From positions 1-11,722 of the forward strand of contig CAMLGG010000167.1 in assembly GCA_946479475.1 (NCBI GenBank): a stretch of 11,722 bases of DNA, written 5' to 3'. The DNA comes from an uncultured Ideonella sp. Lineage in GTDB: Bacteria; Pseudomonadota; Gammaproteobacteria; Burkholderiales; Burkholderiaceae. Position 1 is the stretch's first letter. Each line of letters starts with the position of its first letter. Below the pieces are notes generated by a model that saw only the letters and a list, made by a program, of their open reading frames with translations, had not been told where the DNA came from and did not search any database. Shown piece by piece: positions 1 to 5,207 of the stretch. A program made the translations under genes and the position numbers.

Positions 1-272
1 TGAGCTTCAACAACGACGGCCCGCTCGGCACCTTCTTCCGCTACATCGGCGACACGGCCACCTACATCGCCCGCTACGACGACCTGGTCAACGGCAAGGA
101 CGAGAAGATCGACGTGTCCAAGGTCGACGTCTCGATGAACGGCATCGAGCTGCAGGACCGCGAGTTCTTCGCCGCCATCCGTGAAGGCAGAGAGCCGAAC
201 GCCAGCGTGGCGCAGGTCCTGCCCTGCTACCAGGTGCTGGACAAGCTCGAGAAGCAGCTCTCGGCGGGTTGA
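1..272 (+). CDS. ligC: 4-carboxy-2-hydroxymuconate-6-semialdehyde dehydrogenase, LigC/PmdC type (3' end only)
   Basis: This is the last 89 codons of a Gfo/Idh/MocA-family oxidoreductase; the NAD(P)-binding N-terminal half lies outside the window. The frame runs from position 3 to the TGA at 270-272. The visible part starts with SFNNDGPLGTFFRYIGD, continues through VDVSMNGIELQDREFFAAI and ends with REGREPNASVAQVLPCYQVL. From memory this matches closely the C-terminal domain of LigC of Sphingobium SYK-6 and PmdC of Comamonas. Those enzymes oxidise 4-carboxy-2-hydroxymuconate-6-semialdehyde (as its hemiacetal) to 2-pyrone-4,6-dicarboxylate, in the cytoplasm, after 4,5-cleavage of protocatechuate. 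The gene is followed after 1 nt by the aldo/keto reductase, so the two are probably co-transcribed and translationally coupled. The 5' end and the rest of the operon would lie to the left. The family is near certain; the exact LigC assignment is likely. Confidence 0.85.
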   Translation, partial: SFNNDGPLGTFFRYIGDTATYIARYDDLVNGKDEKIDVSKVDVSMNGIELQDREFFAAIREGREPNASVAQVLPCYQVLDKLEKQLSAG

Positions 273-273
273 G

Positions 274-1260
274 ATGAAGACGCGGCGCCTGGGTCCCTTC
301 ACCGTCTCCGCCATCGGGCTGGGCTGCATGAACCTCAGCCACGCCTACGGCCAGCCGCCCGCGTTCGAGGCCGCGCAGGCGCTGCTGCTGCACGCGCTCG
401 ACAGCGGCGTCACGCTGTTCGACACGGCGGCGCTCTACGGCTTCGGCGCCAACGAGGAGCTGGTGGGCCGGGTGCTCTCGCCGTATCGCGAGAGGTTCAC
501 GCTCGCCAGCAAGTGCGGCATGACGGGCGTGGACGGAAAGCGCGTGATCGACGGGCGGCCTGCCACGCTCAAGCGCACCTGCGAAGAGAGCCTGAAGCGA
601 CTGCGTACCGACGTCATCGACCTGTACTACCTGCACCGCTGGGACCAGCAGGTGCCGATCGAGGATTCGGTCGGCGCGCTGGCGGACTTGGTGCGTGACG
701 GCAAGGTCCTGTCCATCGGCCTGTCCGAGGTCTCCGCCGCGACCCTGCGGCGGGCGCATGCGGTTCACCCGATCACGGCGATCCAGAGCGAGTATTCGCT
801 GTGGACCCGCAACCCCGAGATCGGGGTGCTCGACGCCTGCCGCGAGCTCGGCACCACGCTCGTCGCCTTCAGCCCGCTCGCCCGCGGCTTCCTGCCCGGG
901 ACGCTGCGGGACGTGAGCACTTTCGATGCGAAGGACATCCGCCGCGCCATGCCGCGCTTCGCGCCCGACGCCTATGCGAAGAACCTGGCACTGGCCGATG
1001 CCTTGAAGGATCTCGCCGTGGAAGCCGGCTGCACGCCGGCCCAGCTCTCGCTGGCCTGGCTGCTGGCCCAGGGCGAGCACATCGTCCCCATCCCCGGCAC
1101 GACGAGCATCGCGCACCTGGACGACGACCTCGGCGCGGCCGGTCTCGAGCTCCCCATCGAGGTGCTGGACCGTGCCGGCGCGCTGATCAACCAGCACTCG
1201 GTCATTGGCGCCCGCTACAACGCGGCGACGCAGGCGGAGATCGACACCGAGGAGTTCTGA
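274..1260 (+). CDS. Aldo/keto reductase (NADP-dependent oxidoreductase)
   Basis: A 328-residue cytoplasmic (alpha/beta)8-barrel reductase of the aldo/keto reductase superfamily, full length for the family. The usual catalytic tetrad is visible: Asp50 and Tyr55 in LFDTAALYG, Lys80 in LASKCG, and His121 in YYLHRWD. The C-terminal IPGTTSIAHLDDD (residues 273-285) is the typical NADP phosphate-binding segment. The family reduces aldehydes or ketones with NADPH; the substrate cannot be read from the sequence. I chose the ATG at 274 because it lies 1 nt after the ligC stop and begins MKTRRLGPFTVSAIGLGCMN, the standard family N-terminus. An in-frame upstream start near 181 would overlap ligC by about 90 nt. 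The position between ligC and a solute receptor suggests a role with an aldehyde or keto intermediate of aromatic acid breakdown, which is inference. Confidence 0.93.
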   Translation: MKTRRLGPFTVSAIGLGCMNLSHAYGQPPAFEAAQALLLHALDSGVTLFDTAALYGFGANEELVGRVLSPYRERFTLASKCGMTGVDGKRVIDGRPATLKRTCEESLKRLRTDVIDLYYLHRWDQQVPIEDSVGALADLVRDGKVLSIGLSEVSAATLRRAHAVHPITAIQSEYSLWTRNPEIGVLDACRELGTTLVAFSPLARGFLPGTLRDVSTFDAKDIRRAMPRFAPDAYAKNLALADALKDLAVEAGCTPAQLSLAWLLAQGEHIVPIPGTTSIAHLDDDLGAAGLELPIEVLDRAGALINQHSVIGARYNAATQAEIDTEEF

Positions 1261-1264
1261 GGCG

Positions 1265-2236
1265 ATGTGGTTCAGCCGCCGTAGCCTCCTGGGCTCGGCC
1301 GCGTTGTGGCCCATCGCCGGCCACGCCGCGGCACCACCCGACTTCCCGGGCAAGCCCATCACCCTCGTCGTGCCCTTCGCGCCCGGCGGCGTGGCCGACA
1401 TCACCGCTCGCGCGGTCGGCAAGGCGATGAGCGCCACGCTGGGCCAACCCATCGTGGTCGACAACAAGCCGGGTGCCGGCGGCATCGTGGCCGCGCAGGC
1501 CGTGCTGCAAGCCCCCGGCGACGGCCACACGCTGCTGCTGATGAGCAACGCCACCGCGGTCAGCGTGCACCTGGTGAAGAAGCTGCCCTACGACCCGCGA
1601 CGCGACCTGGCCCCCGTCTCGACGCTCGGCTTCTTCGACCTCGCACTGGTCGTCGACGCGAAGTCCCGCTTCAAGAGCCTGTCCGACCTGGTGGCCTTCG
1701 GCAAGGCCCACCCCGACAAGCTGAGCATCGGCACCATCACGGTCGGCAGCACGCAGCACCTGGCCGCGACCTGGTTCTGCGCGATGGCCGGCATCGAAGC
1801 CACCATCGTTCCCTACAAGGGCTCGCCGGCGGTGGTGAATGCCCTGCGCGCCGGCGAGGTCGACGTCGGCTTCGAGATCCTCAGCCCGCTGCTGCCGCAG
1901 GTGGCGGGCCATGCGCTGCGCGCGCTGGCCGTCACCGGGCCCCGCCGCTTCCCGCTCTGGCCCGGAGTGCCCACGGTGGCCGAGCAGGGCTGGCCGGCCT
2001 ACGCGGTGTCGAGCTGGAACGCGCTCGCCGCGCCGGCCGGCACCCCGCCCGCCGTCATCGAGCGGCTGCGCCGTGCAGCCGCCGAGGCGGTCGCCCAGCC
2101 CGCCGTGAGCGAGCCGCTGCGCGCCCTGGGCGTCCGGGCCCAGGCCGGCACGCCGGCCGAGCAGGCGGCGCTGCTCGACCGCGAGATCCGCCACTGGGGC
2201 GAGGTCGTCCGCGCCGCCGGCATCGAGCCCGAGTGA
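1265..2236 (+). CDS. Tripartite tricarboxylate transporter substrate-binding protein (Bug/TctC family)
   Basis: A 323-residue periplasmic solute receptor of the Bug (TctC) family, which is greatly expanded in Burkholderiales. The N-terminus MWFSRRSLLGSAALWPIAGH is a signal peptide, probably cut near the Ala run at residues 20-23; the RR pair before a modest hydrophobic stretch could mean Tat export. Family hallmarks follow: FPGKPITLVVPFAPGGVAD, then VVDNKPGAGG, then YDPRRDLAPVS, and later VPTVAEQGWP. Known members bind carboxylates (citrate, aromatic and other organic acids), and a Bug gene accompanies the pmd protocatechuate operon of Comamonas. No membrane components (TctA/TctB) are visible here. 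The ATG at 1265 lies 4 nt after the aldo/keto reductase stop and has GAGGAG at 1249-1254. A longer in-frame reading from about 1205 would add an arginine-rich stretch before the signal peptide and is unlikely. The gene ends 6 nt from the stop of the convergent phytase-like gene. Confidence 0.93.
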   Translation: MWFSRRSLLGSAALWPIAGHAAAPPDFPGKPITLVVPFAPGGVADITARAVGKAMSATLGQPIVVDNKPGAGGIVAAQAVLQAPGDGHTLLLMSNATAVSVHLVKKLPYDPRRDLAPVSTLGFFDLALVVDAKSRFKSLSDLVAFGKAHPDKLSIGTITVGSTQHLAATWFCAMAGIEATIVPYKGSPAVVNALRAGEVDVGFEILSPLLPQVAGHALRALAVTGPRRFPLWPGVPTVAEQGWPAYAVSSWNALAAPAGTPPAVIERLRRAAAEAVAQPAVSEPLRALGVRAQAGTPAEQAALLDREIRHWGEVVRAAGIEPE

Positions 2237-2242
2237 ACCGGC

Positions 2243-3547
2243 TCAGCGACGGCGCGCGGACTCATCGCCGACCGGCAGCTCCTGGTCCAGCTCGATGCGC
2301 AGGAACTCCGTCGGGTCGGGGATGCCCGCGTCGCGGCTGCTGCCGGGGTAGTTGTTGTCGTTGATCACCAGCAGCGTCTTCGCGTCGAGCACCAGCACGT
2401 CCTCGATCGTCACGAAGGGGAAGGTGAAGACCGACTGGCCGTCCTGGTTCAGGTCGTGCGGATCGGCCACGTTCATCAGGTCCACCACCTCGGTCTTGGC
2501 AAGGAAGCCGTCCGCGTCCAGCACGTCGAGGTCGACCAGGAAGATCTTCTTGAAGCGCGGAGTCTCGGTGCCGTTGCGCTCGATGACCAGGAACTGGTGG
2601 TCGTTCACGGCCGTCATGTCGCCGATGTTGGTGCCCGCCGGGTCGAGCTTGTAGAGCCACTGCTCGCCGGTGTAGGCGGCCGACCGGATGTCGAAGGCGT
2701 TGATGCGCAGGCTGCGCGCCGGGTCGCCCATCACCGTGCCTTCGAGCAGGGTGAACAGGGTCTCGCCCGAGGCGTCGATCGCCATGCCCTCGAAGCCGCG
2801 CGAGCCGCCGAGGTTGGGCGTGCCGCCGTCCAGGTAGGGGTTGTCGGGCGACATCACGCCGGGCATCGGCACCTCGGGCCGCAGGACCTTGCCCCTGGCG
2901 TTGGCCTGCAGGAGGAAGGGGCCGAACTCGTCACCGAACCAGAGTCGGCCCTTGCGGTCCATGCGTACCGACTCGATGTCGAAGTCGGCGCCGGTCAGCA
3001 GGCGCTTCTTGCGGATGGACTTGTCGACCGGGATGTCGGGGCTGCCCGGGCCGCTGCCCGAGTACGGGTAGGACTCCCGATCGGCAACCGTGGCGAAGCC
3101 GACCTGGTGGCTCGGGTCGTGCAGGGTGATGAAGCTGTGCTCGTCGAAGATGGCCAGGTCGGCGCCGGTGTCGCGGTCGGCCGGGATCACCGTCGCGCTG
3201 CCGCTCGGCGCGTGGCCGTTCCAGATGCGGAAGTCGGGCCGCACGGTATACAGGCGCAGCAGTGCATCGGGCGAGTTCGCCTTGGTGCCGAAGCCGTTGT
3301 CGGGCATCACCCTGAACGTGCCGGCCACCGGGCCGGGCAGCACGGCCGAGAAGCCCTGCACGGGCTGCTTGTCCAGCAGCGGCAGGTCGCGGCCGTTGGC
3401 GTCGGCCACGAACTGGCCCGAGGTCGGGCCGGGGGCGAAGGTGTCGGCGGGCATCAGGGCCCAGCCGGCGAGCGTGCCGGCGGCATGGGCGGGGGTGGCG
3501 AGGCTGCACGCCAGGGCGGCGGCCAGGGCGATCCGGGCAATCGTCAT
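2243..3547 (-). CDS. Exported phytase-like esterase-domain protein
   Basis: A 434-residue protein with a clear Sec signal peptide (MTIARIALAAALACSLATPAHA, cleavage near residue 22), so it acts in the periplasm or outside. The mature part looks like the 'esterase-like activity of phytase' domain (Pfam PF13449 type). MPDNGFGTKANSPDALLRLY sits at residues 81-100, followed by LTGADFDIESVRMDRKGRLW (184-203) with GDEFGPFLL, then GFEGMAIDASGETLFTLLEG (251-270), and near the end VINDNNYPGSSRD. The repeated 'D..GRLW/GETLF' strands suggest a beta-propeller. The substrate is unknown; phosphate-ester hydrolysis is only implied by the family name. The ATG at 3547 is preceded by GGAGGA at 3561-3556 with 8 nt spacing, and the signal peptide starts there; the open frame extends 33 codons further up without a better start. 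It is transcribed away from the DUF599 gene. Confidence 0.88.
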   Translation of the reverse strand: MTIARIALAAALACSLATPAHAAGTLAGWALMPADTFAPGPTSGQFVADANGRDLPLLDKQPVQGFSAVLPGPVAGTFRVMPDNGFGTKANSPDALLRLYTVRPDFRIWNGHAPSGSATVIPADRDTGADLAIFDEHSFITLHDPSHQVGFATVADRESYPYSGSGPGSPDIPVDKSIRKKRLLTGADFDIESVRMDRKGRLWFGDEFGPFLLQANARGKVLRPEVPMPGVMSPDNPYLDGGTPNLGGSRGFEGMAIDASGETLFTLLEGTVMGDPARSLRINAFDIRSAAYTGEQWLYKLDPAGTNIGDMTAVNDHQFLVIERNGTETPRFKKIFLVDLDVLDADGFLAKTEVVDLMNVADPHDLNQDGQSVFTFPFVTIEDVLVLDAKTLLVINDNNYPGSSRDAGIPDPTEFLRIELDQELPVGDESARRR

Positions 3548-3555
3548 CGTCTTCG

Positions 3556-3561
3556 TCCTCC
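3556..3561 (-). promoter_or_regulatory. Ribosome binding site of the phytase-like gene
   Basis: On the minus strand GGAGGA lies 8 nt upstream of the ATG at 3547. It is a strong Shine-Dalgarno match and decides the start, since the frame stays open upstream to about 3646. Confidence 0.8.
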
Positions 3562-3642
3562 AGGGTTGGAGGGGCGATGCTGGCCGGCGCGGATGACAGC
3601 CGCGTGAGCGACCGATGAAGGTGGCGTGACCGCGGGCCCCTA

Positions 3643-3658
3643 TCATGACCGGTCATGA
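3643..3658. promoter_or_regulatory. Perfect 16-bp palindrome over the DUF599 start codon (possible operator)
   Basis: The sequence TCATGACCGGTCATGA is its own reverse complement and covers the ATG at 3655. It sits at one end of the 107-nt divergent region between the phytase-like gene and the DUF599 gene. A TATCAT box (3641-3646), which could serve as a -10 element, overlaps its left arm; I see no convincing -35 element at the right distance. A dimeric repressor bound here could block both transcription and initiation, but no binding protein is identified. Confidence 0.4.
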
Positions 3659-4299
3659 ACGAGTTCATCCCCTGGCTGAGCTTCGCGCTCAGCGTGCTGA
3701 TGCTGGTCGGCTACGAATGGCACGTGCACCACACCGGCAAGCGCAAGCCCGAGACGCTGGCCCGCTATGCCAATGCCAGGCTTCGCATGAACTGGGTGCT
3801 GTCGATGGCCGACAAGCCGGGCTACGAGATCGTGGCCGTGCAGGCGCTTCGCAACTCGTTGATGGCCGCGTCGATCTCGGCCTCCACCGCGGCGCTGGCG
3901 GTCATGGGCGCGCTCAGCATGGGCGGCGCCTCGCTGGCTGCCAACCTGGCGCGATGGTCCGGCGAGAACGCGCTGCACACCACCCTGCAGGCCATGCTGG
4001 TGGGCGTGCTCTTCGCCTCCTACGTCTGCTCCGCCCTGTCGACGCGGCACTACAGCCACGCCAGCTTCATCATGTCGATGCCGCACGCCAGCGCCGAGCG
4101 CGCCGGCTTCATCCCCAGCGCCCAGACCCACGTGCGCCGGGCCGGCCTGATGTACAGCTGGGGCCTGCGCCTGTTCCTGATGGTGCTGCCGGTGGTGGCC
4201 GGCATCGTCCACCCGATGGCGATGCTGCCGGCGACCGCCCTGCTGCTGATCGGCCTCGTCCAGTTCGACCGGCCGGCCGACGACGTCGAAGTCGACTGA
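3655..4299 (+). CDS. DUF599 family membrane protein
   Basis: A 214-residue inner-membrane protein that I place in the DUF599 family from its overall pattern. A short N-terminal membrane segment (about residues 6-20) precedes a basic cytoplasmic stretch with NARLRMNW (40-47). Next comes the family-like EIVAVQALRNSLMAASISAS (58-77), which leads into the second membrane segment (about 68-92). A third segment lies at about 110-128, and a long hydrophobic region at about 172-202 is probably the fourth. The function of the family is unknown. The ATG at 3655 has no Shine-Dalgarno sequence upstream and lies inside a perfect palindrome; another ATG at 3645 is out of frame. The stop (4297-4299) is 103 nt before the next gene on the same strand. 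Confidence 0.85.
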   Translation: MNEFIPWLSFALSVLMLVGYEWHVHHTGKRKPETLARYANARLRMNWVLSMADKPGYEIVAVQALRNSLMAASISASTAALAVMGALSMGGASLAANLARWSGENALHTTLQAMLVGVLFASYVCSALSTRHYSHASFIMSMPHASAERAGFIPSAQTHVRRAGLMYSWGLRLFLMVLPVVAGIVHPMAMLPATALLLIGLVQFDRPADDVEVD

Positions 4300-4402
4300 G
4301 CGGCCGGGTGGTTCAGATTCGGGAACGCGGCTTCGCGCGCTCGGCGCCGTCGCGCGTGCGAAGGTGGCAAAAACGGGCGACTCCCAAGAAGGACCCGTTC
4401 CC
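4300..4402. other. Intergenic region with an imperfect GC-rich inverted repeat
   Basis: This 103-nt gap separates DUF599 from the unassigned gene. CTTCGC (4331-4336) pairs with GCGAAG (4358-4363), and inside it GCGC (4337-4340) pairs with GCGC (4352-4355) across a 2-nt bulge. No T-tract follows, so it is not a classical intrinsic terminator. No convincing -10/-35 pair was seen for the downstream gene. Confidence 0.3.
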
Positions 4403-5155
4403 ATGCGACTGGACTGCCTGCTGCCCGCCTGCGTGCGGCCTGCCGGAGGCGAAGAAGCCGGCCGGCCGCGGCCGCCCGAAAGCCCCGCCCTTGCATCGGC
4501 CCCGGCTGCGACGCCGGGACTGTCGGGCTTGCCACGCCGTCGCGGGCCGGCCGTCGCGACGAGCACGGGCCCGCGTGGGCCGGCCCCCCGGCGCGAGGGC
4601 GCGACCGGCGAGCCACCGTTGCGCGAAGGCATGGTGATCAAGGGGCTGGCCAGGCTCGTCGACGGAGGTGGCACCGTCGGCGCGGATGCCGGCGAACTGC
4701 ACAAGGGCATCGTGGGCAGCTACACGCTCGACGGCAACGAGCTGACCTTCCATGCGGACGATTCCGGCGACAAGCCGATCAACATCCTGCCCTATGTCGC
4801 CGGGGCCATCAGCTACACGCCCATGCAGGGGCGGCCCACCATCAGCGGCGAGTTCACCGGCTGCACCATGGCGATCTACAACGCCGGGGGCGAGACCCGC
4901 GTGAGCCATGTCGATACCGCCATCGACAGCAGCGGCGAGCAGCCCAGCAAGCAGCGCTGGCTCGCGATGAAGGCCAAGGGCCTGGAGATCGCCGACGAGC
5001 TGCCCACCACCGGGATGCTGGGCAGCTTCCTGGACAGCCGCCCGCTGGACCCGAGCTTCGCGACCTTGAGCATCCTGGCGGTCGCTTCGCCCGTGTCGGG
5101 CATCAGCAGCCACTACGTCGTCAAGAAGGACGGGCAGTACACCGTGGTCGGCTGA
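4403..5155 (+). CDS. Unassigned protein with a CNF1-like Cys/His motif (possible glutamine deamidase fold)
   Basis: I do not recognise this protein by name. It has 250 residues with two parts. Residues 1-76 are rich in Pro, Arg, Gly and Ala, look disordered and have no signal peptide. Residues 77-250 look like a compact alpha/beta domain starting MVIKGLARLVDGGGTVGADA. At 148-171 a predicted beta-hairpin carries Cys154 (EFTGCTMAIYN) and His169 (ETRVSHVDT), exactly 15 residues apart. CNF1 (Cys866/His881) and DNT (Cys1292/His1307), which deamidate Rho-family glutamines, have the same spacing and a similar Gly-Cys-Thr context. The activity is inference. The ATG at 4403 has AAGAAGGA at 4386-4393, spacing 9 nt. 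An in-frame GTG at 4364 and an ATG at 4631 are alternatives; 4631 would give only the folded domain (174 residues) but lacks a properly spaced ribosome site. The gene ends 52 nt from the convergent metalloprotease. Confidence 0.75.
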   Translation: MRLDCLLPACVRPAGGEEAGRPRPPESPALASAPAATPGLSGLPRRRGPAVATSTGPRGPAPRREGATGEPPLREGMVIKGLARLVDGGGTVGADAGELHKGIVGSYTLDGNELTFHADDSGDKPINILPYVAGAISYTPMQGRPTISGEFTGCTMAIYNAGGETRVSHVDTAIDSSGEQPSKQRWLAMKAKGLEIADELPTTGMLGSFLDSRPLDPSFATLSILAVASPVSGISSHYVVKKDGQYTVVG

Positions 5156-5156
5156 A

Positions 5157-5174
5157 CCGCCCGGCGCCGGGCGG
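5157..5174. terminator. Perfect 18-bp GC palindrome between convergent genes (candidate hairpin)
   Basis: CCGCCCGGCGCCGGGCGG is fully self-complementary and starts 2 nt after the stop of the unassigned gene, 33 nt before the stop of the metalloprotease gene on the other strand. It could fold as a 7-bp stem with a GCGC loop in either transcript. No U-tract follows on either strand, so it may act as a 3'-end stabiliser or a weak bidirectional terminator rather than a classical intrinsic one. Confidence 0.45.
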
Positions 5175-5207
5175 CCCCTGCTGCGAGTGCTGCGCGGGAT
5201 CAGGCCT

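Noticed and set aside
181..273. Earlier in-frame start for the aldo/keto reductase
   Set aside because: It would overlap the well-supported ligC end by about 90 nt and add an Arg/Ser-rich stretch foreign to the family.
88..1554. Long minus-strand open frame of 488 codons
   Set aside because: It lies opposite ligC, the aldo/keto reductase and the Bug receptor, which all have strong family motifs. Its translation is Arg/Ala/Gly-rich without a recognisable domain, as expected for a shadow frame in high-GC DNA.
1202..2194. Minus-strand open frame of 330 codons opposite the Bug receptor
   Set aside because: Low-complexity Gly/Arg/His-rich translation with no family signature; antisense shadow.
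2456..3607. Plus-strand open frame of 383 codons
   Set aside because: Fully antisense to the phytase-like gene, which has a signal peptide and ribosome site; Val/Gly/His-rich shadow.
3643..4710. Minus-strand open frames opposite DUF599 and the intergenic region
   Set aside because: No start signal or domain; composition is that of shadow frames.
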